Part shown: one piece after another, positions 1 to 12,322 of the stretch
Numbering within the stretch: position 1 is the stretch's first letter
Layout: each line of letters opens with the position of its first letter
Origin: Cruorifilaria tuberocauda
Lineage: Eukaryota; Nematoda; Chromadorea; Rhabditida; Onchocercidae
Length of the DNA: 64,000 nucleotides
Reading direction: 5' to 3'
NCBI GenBank assembly: GCA_013365365.1
Contig: JABVXU010000177.1
Span: 41,142-105,141, forward strand
Notes under the pieces: generated by a model
Seen by the model: only the letters and a program-made list of their open reading frames with translations
The model's database searches: none
What the model was told of the DNA's origin: nothing
Program-made: the position numbers and the translations under genes

Positions 1-522
1 GTAATATCGGAAAGTTTAAAAAAATTTTTTTAAAGAAATAATTAAAGTATTAGGAAAAAAAGGATTAAACATACGAGCCGCCAAAAAATATTGCTTGAAT
101 TTTAACAATTAGAAAAATTAGCAAGATGAGAATATATCGAACATCGGAAATCACTGATAAGAACGTCATTTCCGAATTTCCGTTTTTATTTGTGATCGAT
201 GGGAAATTCAGGATTGAGTTGACAAAATGAGTAGTTATGTGAATGTTTTTCGATTTATCGGTTAACTTATTTAAAGGTTGTGATTTCATGTAAATCCCAC
301 CCATATTAAAATTCATTCCAACAATTACTGCTAATTAATTTCAAATGATCAATTCAATTTGTTACGATTGGGAAAATTGGGAAACTTTTCGTTTCACTCA
401 TCTCACTGATATTTCAAATATTTAATAATGAATTTAAATTTGAAATTGAATTTGAAATAGGTGAAATTTTTTCAATATTTTCATCAAATCTTTATACCTA
501 TGTTTTTGCTGTGTGTGTGCAC

Positions 523-830
523 GTGTTTGTTTGTTTGTTTGTTTGTTTGTTTGTTTGTTTGTTTGTTTGTTTGTTTGTTTGTTTGTTTGTATCTTTGTTT
601 ATATGTGTTTGCGTGTGTGTGTGTGTGTTCTTATGCGTGTATATACGTTTTTTTGTATGTGGGTGTTTGTATCTGTAGGTGTGTGTGTGTGCATGTGCGT
701 GTATGTGTGGGTGTACGTGTTTGTAGATACATGTTCATGTGCTTGTCTCTGTATGTGTGTGTATGTGCGTGCATGTGTCTGTTTGTATGTGCGTGGGTGT
801 CTGTATATATTTTTTGCACAATTTCATACA
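523..830. repeat. GTTT tetranucleotide run and TG-rich low complexity
   Basis: A nearly perfect run of about 17 GTTT units (roughly 523-590) passes into a TG/TATG-rich stretch to about 830. Open frames here, on both strands, are built only of the repeat (Cys-Leu-Phe-Val and Thr-His strings) and are not taken as genes. This is ordinary simple-sequence DNA. Confidence 0.95.
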
Positions 831-942
831 TGAAGTTTGACTAATACACAAATTTATACTTCATTTGGTCAATTTTTTTTTGATAGTAAAATAATTATAA
901 ATAAATTATTCGTGTACGGATTCATGTTTCAGTACAAATTTT

Positions 943-1467
943 AAACAGTGATAAGCGATCATTATCATGTATAACAGTGATAAGCAAACATTTGCATGCA
1001 GCACTGATAAGCGATCACTAGTGATAAGCAATCATTATCATGCATAACAGTGATAAGCAATCATTATCATGCATAACAGTGATAAGCAATCATTACTATG
1101 CATAACAGTGATAAGCGATCATTATCGTGCATAACAGTGATAAGCAATCATTTGCATGATAAGCGATCATTACTATGCATAACAGTGATAAGCGATCATT
1201 ATCATGCATAACAGTGATAAGCAATCATTACTATGCATAACAGTAATAAGCGATCATTATCATGCATAACAGTGATAAGCAAACATTTGCACGCAGCACT
1301 GATAAGCGATCATTAGATCATTAGTGATAAGCAATCATTGTCATGCTTAACAGTGGTAAGCGATCATTATCATGCATAACAGTGATAAGCAATCATTATC
1401 ATGCATAACAGTGATAAGCGATCCTTATTATGCTTAGCAGTGATAAGCGATCATTATCATGCATAAA
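943..1467. repeat. 29-bp tandem array, TGATAAG in nearly every unit
   Basis: About 19 units with a 29-bp consensus that starts CAGTGATAAGCGATCATTAT and ends CATGCATAA; a few units are shortened to 20-28 bp or slightly lengthened. By eye, 17 of 19 units keep TGATAAG intact; the two exceptions read TAATAAG and TGGTAAG. Most units also carry ATTATCAT, which is a WGATAR site on the other strand. No open frame spans the array. It could be neutral satellite DNA, but the motif matches what GATA factors bind (see findings). Confidence 0.93.
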
Positions 1468-4400
1468 CTGAAGAGATAATTCATCTCAGCCAATGATAAT
1501 AAACAGTAATAAATGATATGGCTATATTCTAATTTAAAAGAAGCTGAATTATAAATGCTGAATTATAGCTAGCTTATATTCCTTTGGAATTTCTTTTATC
1601 AATCATTTGCTTTTCCTTGATTTATCATCAGAAAGAGGAACTGGCAGTGATAATTGCATGATAATCCTCATTTAACAAATAGCATGTTTGTGATAAGAAT
1701 TTTATCAAAAACCAGAAAAAAATAAGAAGATAAGAAATATGGAAATCAGTAGATCTGATACATACTAATAACCTGTTTTAATACTTCAAATCATTCTTTT
1801 CATAACTATATTAGTCGATTAGAACGAATTGTATTTTAATTAGTTAATTAAATTATAAAAATTTAACTAAAAATTTGAAAATTTGAAAAAGAATGAATAA
1901 AATAACCTGATTTGACAGAGTATTTTATTAGGTATTATTTGAGATAACAATGGAAATATGATTTATATTTTATGAGGTTAAGATTAAATCAATCAAAAAA
2001 AGTTAAAACGATAGAAAAGATGAAATTAAATTAATTAAACTTTTATTCTTCAATTTCAACTTTTATTTATCATTTGTGAATATTTCACTGTTCTAATTTT
2101 ACAATAAATAAACAGGTTAACGGATAAGTTAATAAAAGATAAAGTAATACAAATTACCTTATTATATTGAAAAAGAATTCAATCAATACAGACAAAATGT
2201 ACGTTTGTTAAATTAAAATTAAAATATTTAAATTTGAATTTGCTAAATACCTAACTTGTACAAATGTGGTACGTAATTATTATCGTTAAGGCTCATAAAA
2301 AAATGCTATCAGCCAAGATGAATAGCAAATTTGCTATTGTACAAAGATGAAAAATTGAATTATCATTGAGAATTACTAGTAGTACTGAGAAGCGACTGCA
2401 ATGCTTGAATTTTAAGCTTATTTTTATTTCTGAAATTTAAAATCACGAAATTTGAATTTGATGAAACTTAAAACCTGAAATAGATTTCAAATTTTGAGAA
2501 AGTTGAATGCTATATGATATGATAAGATGTGATAATAATAATCATTCCTCTTATAATAATCATTTTTTATTACAATGTAACAAATCGTAATATTATTTTG
2601 CGATTGATTTTGATGAAACTTTTTTTAATCAGTGTTTGAATTTGCGATATCAGATTCAGTTGTCGTTAATATCTGAAATGATAATAGTATTCCTTAATTT
2701 CTAGATCTAATCTTTTTCTAGTTCTAGAACGTTTCCATGCTTTCAAATTCCAATTTTCAATTCCGATACTTGGATATATAATAATACAAGCTTTATTGAT
2801 GAAATATAAAATTTCACAAATTTTCAGCTTACTTTTAGTATTTCCTAAAAATATCCACTTTTATCTTCTCAATCCTGTAATTCACTATACTTTTCAAATT
2901 ATTATCACTATACTTTTCTATTATTATCAATTATTATCAATCGTGTAAATTTTGAAAATTTGCAAGAAAGCTTAAAATTATTAAGATTTAAATTTATTCA
3001 CATAATAAAAAAGTGTCGCTAAATAATTCCAAAGTTTTTTTCATTTAGTTATTTATTTTTCATTTTTTTTTTGTTGGTTTTTGCTTTTGCCTGTTGGTGC
3101 TTTTTTTTGGTTCTTATATTATATCTATTTAGTTTAATTTTTGAATAGTATTTTGAAAAGATATCAGTATAAGTGGAATTGCTATTTCTTATCACTAATG
3201 ATAAGGCGTTACATATGATACATATGATATGATATGATATGATATGATACATTTGATAATTCCAATGATTTGCTGCATGGTACTTGATAAGTTTCTTAAT
3301 TGTTAACTTACTGTATTTTCATTTCCAATTGGAATTGTATATTTTATACAAAATCGGAAGAAATAATAAATGGTGGGTGGCGGAACAGTTAAAACTACCG
3401 AAATGTTAAAATCGAAATTCAGGTCAGACATTTCCGCTTCACCTATAACAATTTGTTTAAGCTATGAAATAGTATTATTTGAAGATATTAGTTCACTATA
3501 TCTTTATTGATGAAATATAAAATTGAAATGAAAAAATTCAAAATTTAAAAATATTTTCAATAATGTAACATAATTCTAAACTGTGCGCAATCGACGCATA
3601 TAATCATCTCAATCATTTGCGCCATAGCAATCTTAGGAAAAAAAAATTATTATTATTAAAAAATTATTTAAAAAAAATTATTATTATTAAAAAATTATTT
3701 AAAAGAAATTATTATTATTAAAAAAATTATTAAAAAATTATTAATAGCTCTCAGATTTACATTCCAATTTTATTTTTTTAATTAAGTTTTAATTGAATTT
3801 TAGTTAAATTTTTATCTAAATTTTTGTCAAATTTCAATTAATTTTTTTAATTAGATTAAAATAAAATTAAATTTTCAAATCCTAAATTTTTTTTAAATTA
3901 AAATTTACAAAAAAAAATTTTTTTTGCAAATCCCAATTCGAAAATGTTGATCAAAGGCATAAATATACGCAACAGTTACGCAATAGTTACGTTATTATGG
4001 TAGAAATTGTTTACCAATTAATTTTTAGAGACGTAAATGCAGTAAACAAAAAAGAAAAGAAAAAGAAAAGGGTAATGAGTGAGCAGAAATTACAGGTAAG
4101 CGGTAATTTACAAAAGAATTATTGTAATCCTAAAAGTGGACATAAAATGGTAAGATGAAAGATATATATATATATCTGTCTAATTTTCCACCTAATCTTT
4201 TACAATATTTTTTCATTCTATCATTTTCTGCGAGGAAATTGATCGGATCTTATCAATAGATGAAATATTAACAGAGCGGAAGTGTAAGAGATTAGCATCA
4301 AGAAGCTTTAAGAGAGATTACTTACAATTTCAAATGAAGTTACCGCTTCATTTTTCCTCTCCTATAGTCCTGTGATATTATTCTAACTGTAAATTTCCTT

Positions 4401-6581
4401 TCTTCCATTACTATAATAAACAAGTACCATCTTCAACCTAATATAGCACCGCCAGATCTAACAGATCCGTTTCCGGATATGCATTACATCTGTCCGTTTA
4501 TGCAACAGTAATTGTTATTATAGCAATGATAGCAATTATTAATATAAAGTTAATTCGGAATATTTGAAAAGTATCCAATTGAAAATTAAAACTTAAATAA
4601 GCATTTTTTGCTATTTTCCATCAATGAAAATTACTTATATACATATGATAGACTTGTATATAATAATTACTTATATATAATAATAATAACAAGAATTGGA
4701 AATTAATTTTAAAAATGTTAGTATTTCAGAATAAATGATAAGCAGAATTTACTTTTGTAGCAAACTTTTGGAAATGGAAATTATGGAAATGGAAATGGAA
4801 ATGAAAATTGGAAATGGAAATTAAAATGTGGGAAATGGAAATGGAAATGAAATTATAAAAATTTTTTTTTAATAAAAATAGTTTGATAAAACTGATACTA
4901 GGAACATTTCACGGTTATCATATCTTTCGAATAAAATTAATCAATACGCAAACTTTTCTAATTTACTTTTTAACAACAATTTAATTTTTATTATTTTACT
5001 CGTAAAGTTTACAAATCATTGTAAGAATTTGAGTGTATACTAGAATGCTGGACTGGAATCTGTAATCTTAACAAAAAATGAAAATTACTTAAATATTACA
5101 GCTTCATTGTGATGATACAGTAAGGAGAAATATTCATTCACGATTAATTAGCTTAATTGTTTTAAATCAACTGTCAAATTAAAAATCAAATTAAAAAAAT
5201 TAATCATTTTAAAAACGCTTAATTAGTCTAATGATTAATTAGTTTTTTATGCAAATTATTATATTTTATATATACATATATATTTTATTTTATGCAAATT
5301 ATGAAAAAGACTAAAATGATACCTATGCGAGGAAACTTTTTCAATTTTAAAACAATACAACAAAAATAACTTTTTGAAATAACTGTTAAATATCCTTTAT
5401 CATCCTAGAACATTCTTCCATTCATTACTAAATTAACGCTTATAATTTCATTTCACATTTCCTGATGAAGCATTCCTACAATTCTTTAAAATCATTAAAA
5501 TGATAAAGATATACTCAAGCACCCTTAGCACCTGCACTAAAAGATAAAGTTGTATATTGTGATAAAGATACTTCAAGCTCTCATCTTAGCACCTGTACTA
5601 AAAAACAAAGTTGTATACTATTATCACAACTATTTCCGCATTTAACTGTCGCTTTACGTCAGATTACAGTTTCACTATTGTAATACAGTAAGTAGAAAGA
5701 AGAAAGAAAGGAATAAAGTTAAAAAAATAAAATTTCAAGAGACACCAAAGATTATTATCATATCTCTAATCCGTATCAATTTTAAAATTATTCATCCAAG
5801 TTTGTTATAATTTAAATAGTATTTCAAAATAGTAAAACTACTTACTCGCGCATGATAGCTAATTGAAGGATTTAATCGATTTCAGTAAAATATTATCAAC
5901 ATTGTTGTTAGCTTTTAAATTTAATTACATAATTCATATCCGTAAAATCTTTCATAGTTTATTCAAATTGGTATTTCTGATTCGATTCCTTTATTAACCG
6001 AAATTCTAATATCATTTATTTGCCTTCTGTGTAACTTTTCTGTTTTAAACTTATCAGTAATGATATATTGTAATTATTGATGAGTGGAAAAGAAATCAAA
6101 CAAAGTACAAGTAGAAGAAACATTGAAGAAAAATATTTCAGCAACGATGATAGTTGAATTCATAGCAATATGGTTAATTTAATCCGTTCATGAACAATGG
6201 AAGCAAAGTATTAAGCTTATTAAGCTAGCAAAGGATTAATCTATTTATCATGCGGTGTACACCTTTACTCATAATCCTACCTTATGGTGCGCCCTTCATT
6301 TAACGCTAATGAATAGATCGACCGGCTTTATCGAAAAGTTTTCATTTTGTTTCATTTGTGATCTCTGTTGCATGAATATTGAATAAATTGTGAGGATTAC
6401 TCTCAATAAGCTTCTTTTGTTTTTTCTCCGACGTTTTGTATCTTTCCAAATAAACTGAAGAAAACTCTCTATTCCAAACTGTTTAGACTTTCAGACAGAT
6501 TGAAGTCGAATATATGAGATTGAGAAGTAAAAGTAATGTGATGTGGTCAATCTGAGCAATTTTCAGGTTCTGAGTGGAGTC

Positions 6582-8075
6582 ATGAGTGGAATTTATCAGA
6601 TTATTGTATTTCTAATTGTTATCAATGAAATACGGGGATTTTTCAATCCTTTCCGCAGGTTTAATCATCGCATGTTCATATCTTCATGTTGAAATTTGGG
6701 ATAGATTCAGTTTTGAAAACAGCTGTAAACTATAGAAGTTTTAAAATAGTAAAATTTATTTCTGTGCTTTTGCTTTAAAATCTTTTAAACAATTAGTTTT
6801 TAAACAATCAATGTTGACAGGCGATGCTGTTGCGGCGGAGGAGGCTGTGGTGGAGGTGGCTGCGGTGGTGGAGGCTGTGGTGGAGGTGGTTGCGGTGGTG
6901 GAGGCTGCGGTAGAAGTGGTGGAGGTGGCTGCGGTGGTGGAGGATGCGGTGGAGGTGGTGGAGGTGGTTGCGGTGGTGGAGGATGCGGTGGAGGTGGTGG
7001 AGGTGGTTGCGGTGGTGGAGGATGCGGTGGAGGTAGTAGAGGTGGTTGCGGTGGTGGAGGATGCGGTGGAGGTAGTAGAGGCTGCGGTGGAGGTGGTTGC
7101 AATGGTGGAAGCCATGGTGGTGGAGGCTGCGGTGGCGGAGGTCATAGTGGTGGCGGATGCGGTGGAGGAGGCTGCGGTAGACGTGGTTGTGGTAGTAGGA
7201 ATCACGGTGGACATGGTTACGGTGGTTACGGTGGTGGCGGTGGTGGCGGTGGTGGCGGTGGTGTTGTTGGTAACGGTGGTAACGGTGGTAATGGTGGTAG
7301 TGGTGATTATCGTGTTGTTGGTAACAACGGTATTAATAATGGTCATGGTGGATGCGGAGGAAATGGCGGAAGAGGATGTGGTAGTAATGGTAATCCTGGT
7401 TTTAGCAGATATCAAGGCAACGATGGTAGAATTTCTGGCGACGGAAGCGGAGAGTATGATAACAGGAACTCTAACAGAGGAAGTGCTTATCTTTTAACTT
7501 TCACATCTGATTTACTTATCTTTTAACTTTCACATCAAATTTTTAGATGAGTTAAGTAATGAGTTGTGTTGAGTAACGTTGAGTTAAGTAATTGAAAGCA
7601 GAGAGAAAGAAATGAATTAGGATAGTAGGAGAAAGTGTGAATTAGCAAAAGCTCTAAGTTAGCCTATATTTTTGTCTTTATCAATCAGAAGTAGAAATTA
7701 ATTAATACTATTTTATTATTCAGATTAATTAATTCAGCCGTATATTCCAGAGGTGTTTGATAAAAATATAACCTCAGGTAGAATGTGAAACTTTTTATGC
7801 TAATTCATTTTATTGATTCTTGATTTTCAGAATATGCCGGTGGCTATAAATTGAGGAAGCGCTCAAGTGACAGTATCTTAATTAATGACAATAATACAAG
7901 CGGTAACGGTATCAATATCCAGAATAGAACGAATTATAGCGATAATGATAGTGATAATGATAGTATCAATAGCAAAAACAAATGTAATGATAGGAAATGT
8001 CAACTACACTCTGATTATTTTGGGAATTTAATGTTACCAACTTTTGGGATACCAATATTTGGTCTTACCTTCTAA
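6582..8075 (+). CDS. Secreted glycine/cysteine-rich protein
   Basis: Three exons join in phase: 6582-6658, 6821-7482 and 7831-8075, giving 327 residues. Exon 1 encodes MSGIYQIIVFLIVINEIRG, a typical signal peptide, and splices at TTGACAG. Exon 2 is a long run of GGGGC and GGC units (roughly residues 27-170), grading through Gly/Asn/His-rich repeats into a non-repetitive tail. Exon 3 adds an acidic Asn/Asp/Ser-rich stretch with a possible basic cleavage site (LRKRSS) and a hydrophobic C-terminus (FGIPIFGLTF). AATAAA lies at 8127-8132. The strand is set by the signal peptide and both splice sites; the alanine/threonine and proline readings of the same DNA are artefacts of the triplet repeat. 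Such proteins are extracellular structural components (cuticle, eggshell, sheath) in nematodes, but the exact role cannot be told. Many cysteines suggest disulfide cross-linking. Confidence 0.85.
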
Positions 8076-8126
8076 AAAGTGTACAGTACGGGAGCGTATC
8101 GTATCAGCGTATCGTATCAGTATAGG

Positions 8127-8132
8127 AATAAA
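8127..8132 (+). terminator. AATAAA polyadenylation signal
   Basis: Canonical AATAAA about 50 bases after the stop codon of the Gly/Cys-rich gene. Position and strand fit its 3' end. Confidence 0.7.
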
Positions 8133-11100
8133 TAATTCATTCATTGTCATATTGATACCTGTTGTAATAAATTTAAAAGGATAAAGATTTGGAAATGTAA
8201 AAATCAATTTTACGTAAAAAAGAATTGTAAGCTTTAATTTTGATGTAAATTATTTCACGGAAGTTTCTAGAATGTACTTTTCCTTGATTCGTGAAACACC
8301 ATGATAAGGTGTATCATATATCCAGTAGTAGAATGATAAATATATTTCAGATTTCAGAATTCTATGATTCATTTTCATCTAATTGCATCTTAATTAATTT
8401 TAAATATTTTTCAACTACTAAATTCATTGTCCATATTAACTTCCTGGTTGTTTCTTATTTTTCAAGAATTTATGATTAAAATGAACTTCAACTCATACCG
8501 GAAAACATATCCATAAACCCGGAAAACATATCCTGTAATTTGTAAACCAATTGAATTAAAAAAAAAACATGTAAAGAGTGAAAATTTGTGATAAATATCA
8601 AAAGTTTAATTGTTTTCAGGTTTTTTTTTCACCGGAAATCTGACATCACAAAAGTATTGATGTGCGCAAAATGAAATAATTTGAAATGGAATTTTGCTTA
8701 ACTTAAAACATAGCTTATTTTATTTCACATATAAATGAGAATTTAGTGGTAAATTTGATCATGAAATTTCATTATTAATAGTGAAGGTCAAAACTGTGAC
8801 TTTTCTTTTCAATACATAAAGGTCAAGATTGTTTACATACATGCAACTGCTTTTTTGGCCCTTAGAAAAATAATATTAAATCGATTATTGGTGTAATAAG
8901 TGGAAACTGAAAACGATCCATCTTGTCCACCGTAATAAGATCTATCTTGTCCACAGTAATAAGTGGAAACTGAAAACGATCTATCTTGTCCACCGTAATA
9001 AGATCTATCTTGTCCACCGTAATAAGTGGAAACTGAAAACGGTCTATCTTGTCCACCGTATAAGTGGAAACTGAAAACGGTTTACCTTGTCCACCGTAAT
9101 AAGTGGAAACTGAAAACGGTTTACCTTGTCCACCGTAATAAGTGGAAACTGAAAACGATCTATCTTGTCCACCGTAATAAGTGGAAACTGAAAACGGTTT
9201 ACCTTGTCCACCGTAATAAGTGGAAACTGAAAACGGTCTATCTTGCTGATTGTTAGGAAGATTGCATAGTGCTTGATTAAAATTAAAGTAGCAAAAAAAA
9301 AAAATTCTAGTAATGTTTTTTCTGTATCTGAAATTGATCAAATATACCTTAAAAAATTTGAATGCGCGAAATTTGAATGTTACATAATTTGTACATGTTG
9401 TATAAATTTGTATAGATAATTAGTTGTGCATTTATATTAGTTTAATATTATTGTAATTTGTACGGATAATTAGTTGTACATTTATATTAGTTTAATATTA
9501 TTGTAATTTGTACAGGTAATTAGTTTAATATTACTTACGATATGCAAAATATAGAATGACCCTCAAAAAAAAAATGAATAGCAACATCGATAGAACCAGG
9601 AATTTGTGGGATTCCATCAGAAAGGTCAAAGGTTATTATAGATAAGTGTTTTAGCTTCAAGTAATATTCCAAGTTGAGTGACAACATCAACATTATTATA
9701 CTCTAATATTTTTTATGCGTAAACAACTATTGGCGCCATTTGGCGGTATTTACATAAATGGGAAAGTTTGAATAAGCAAAAGTTTTCTCCTATCAATCAA
9801 ACTGAAAACGTTTGTCTTTGAAATACATTTATTACGAAATTTGCAACTTTCAATCTTAATTAATTAAGATTAAAATTATATAAATGAAGACTTAATAAAA
9901 TTGAATCTTCATTCATATATAATTTTGTATGATTTCTTTTGTTTTCTCAACTTAATGAATTTATCAAGTTTTTATAAATTTTAAACAAATTAAGCTAAAT
10001 TAAACTTTTCAGTTATGTTAAATCAATTGAAATCTAACCGACTAAAATTTTATAAATAATGAATAATTTGGAATATATAAATTCATATAATTCATTTCAT
10101 GCACATTCAATCTATCATGAATTATTGCTAAATGAATAATCGTGATTTTTTCTCTTTTCAAATTGAACATAACTCACTTCTTTGCGGTAAATTTGAGTTA
10201 CTTTTTCTTTCATAAATTATTGCAGAAGTTTATTAAATGGAAGTTTCAAGCTTTCTTGAGTAATTCGCCAAGTATTTTAAGTTATTCAAAGGAGGTCAAA
10301 GTTCAAAGATTTCATATTTTATCAATAATGTGTTATCAATTCCATATAATCTTGTTAATAAATTATGAATTGATAAATATGATAAATAAAGTTAAATTAT
10401 TTTAAAGAACTTGATACAGTGGAAATAATCAATGTTCAATTTATCCCTTCTTACCTCTCTGTTAATTAGCTAAATGATTGTTATTACTGAAATGAAAGAT
10501 CTTCTCTTTTATTCTGTTAAAATTTTAAAATTTCTTTTGGAAACATATTCTTGTTAATTTAAAAGAACCTATTTTATCAGACGATATTTACCATATCAAA
10601 TTGTAATGGTTCACCTAATGAAGCATTCAATAAAATACCAATTAAATGATTAAAATGCTTAACTAGTTTTAGTGATAACAGTGATCTCTTTAGCTATCTC
10701 ATTGATAAAATCATTTTCCTCCTTCTTGTATTTAGAATACGAATAGCAAACTTGAAAAAATAATTAAAATAGATTATTCAATTCGAATTATCTGTTAATA
10801 ACATGAAATTTAAAAGCTAATTCATGAATAATTATAATGATAACAATATTATGCTGATATAATTTCACTAATGAAATTCAGTAGAGAGGTCAAAAGTAAG
10901 TAATTATTAATTACCTGCAATATAATACCCTTCAACTTTTTGCTAACAATAAAATGTTTTATTGTTTTGTATTTGTTTTAAATGTTTTAAAAGAAGCGGT
11001 CACTTCCAATTTGAGAAATCCTTCTTTTAACTTGGTAAAAAAAATCAATTTGCTATTTAGTAATTTACCAAACCGATATTCCCATATCTCATGAACTCAT

Positions 11101-12322
11101 GAACTACTCTATAAACTTAAGAAATTCATTTGCCTTCATCAGAATTAGTAAATGTTCCATTTGCATCTATTATTTCAAATTTTTACTAATTTTGTTTCTC
11201 GCAATATAATCATTGATAGAGCTAAATTAGTCAAAATAGATGAATTAGTCAAATATTATTAACTGATATTATCAAAATTTATTATCATTTCATGGCTTAT
11301 TTTCTTTTTTTTTTTTGAAAATAAGAAATCATCGAATGACAAAACGAAGTCATTATAGTCATCCTTTATTCGTTAATTAAAAATGCCAATTCTAAACTCC
11401 CTCATAATATTTTTCAAAATGTTTCATTTTTAGAATTCTTTAAATTTCTGCATTTCTGCTGTCGATGAAATCCTTTGTTCTGGATTTGTTATTGTAAGCT
11501 AAATGTATGTTTGAGGTTTTACAAGCTTTGTTAACGCCATCATTTGTTTTTAATTAATGTTATAAGGACAAATTATACGACTTTAATGGTCATCTTCAAA
11601 CTTCAAGGATCCTCCCCTCCTCCAGGATAAATAAAAGTCCCAACCTGGTGACATTGCTAAGAATTTGTCTTAAGGCGTGTGGTTGATTAACACGGTAAAA
11701 TCAATTCCCTTCTCTCCTGGTCTAACTGATATCGTTTTGAAACTCTTCAGAATATTGTAAAATTGTTGAAGTTAATGTAGCGTTGTATTATTGTACGCAT
11801 CAAGTTTGTTTAATAAAGATTTAATTACCCAAGTTTGAGGTACACCCAAAGTATCAGCAATCACACCTGCCTGACATAAAGGCTAGCAGTTTGCTTACTT
11901 ACGAATAGAAGGAAAGATTGTCACGGTCAAAGAAGATCGACGACAATAACAGGAAAGAAAGAATACTCTCGTCTAGAAAGGAACAACTTAAATCTTGTCG
12001 CGGTTGAAGGAAATCACCGACATCTGCAAACCATATCATCTTTACCTCATTTTTTGTTTATCGATACATATTGTTTGTAATTTTACAGTTCTTTTTGGAT
12101 AAGCACTTCGTTTGCTTTCAATCTTTCGTTCCACTGATGCTTTTTGAGGAAAAACAAAACCAACACTGGCAATAATCAAGATTAGTTTTTTTACTGAGTA
12201 ATAATAATCTAGCATTCCAAACATAACAAAATCATTATCTTTCATTATCACAAAAAATTATTTTTAAAGTCTACATAGAGAAAGATATATTATGATAATA
12301 ATATCTTTTCTTTTCTCAAATA
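8133..12322. other. Intergenic region, no gene seen
   Basis: AT-rich DNA without convincing exons except the 39-bp minisatellite. A short duplicated phrase (GTACATTTATATTAGTTTAATATTATTGTAATTTGTAC-like, 9400-9530) is the only other repeat noticed. A minus-strand open frame at 12042-12251 lies just past the TRAPPC6 stop; nothing supports it beyond its length. Confidence 0.65.
8890..9246. repeat. 39-bp minisatellite
   Basis: About nine copies of a 39-bp unit containing GTGGAAACTGAAAACGG and CTTGTCCACCGTAATAA. Since 39 is a multiple of three, frames stay open on both strands; on the minus strand the unit reads as a 13-residue peptide around FSVSTYYGGQG. One unit (near 9058) lacks a base and shifts the frame, and some units near 8930-9020 are truncated. 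No start, signal peptide or firm splice sites were found, so it is listed as a repeat rather than a gene. Confidence 0.9.

Larger units (their letters stand above)
1..6581. other. Intergenic region, no gene seen
   Basis: Apart from the GTTT run and the 29-bp array, this stretch is AT-rich with simple repeats: imperfect AAATTATTATT tracts near 3640-3745 and a GGAAAT hexamer tract near 4769-4850. Open frames are short and lack exon-like boundaries. The last few hundred bases must hold the promoter of the Gly/Cys-rich gene at 6582, but no core element can be named with confidence. Confidence 0.7.

Noticed and set aside
461..844. Two long Cys/Val-rich open frames and an antisense Thr/His-rich frame
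   Set aside because: They follow entirely from the GTTT/TG repeat tract; no signal of real coding.
943..1467. Possible CRISPR array
   Set aside because: Units are contiguous with no unique spacers, in a eukaryotic context without cas genes. The same applies to the 65-bp and 39-bp arrays.
6756..7497. Antisense Thr/Ser-rich and Pro-rich frames and a plus-strand Val/Ala/Glu-rich frame over the Gly/Cys exon
   Set aside because: The triplet repeat keeps all frames open; only the Gly/Cys frame connects to a signal peptide and a downstream exon in phase.
12042..12251. Minus-strand frame after the TRAPPC6 stop codon
   Set aside because: TRAPPC6 ends properly at 12323; the frame has no family resemblance or splice partner.
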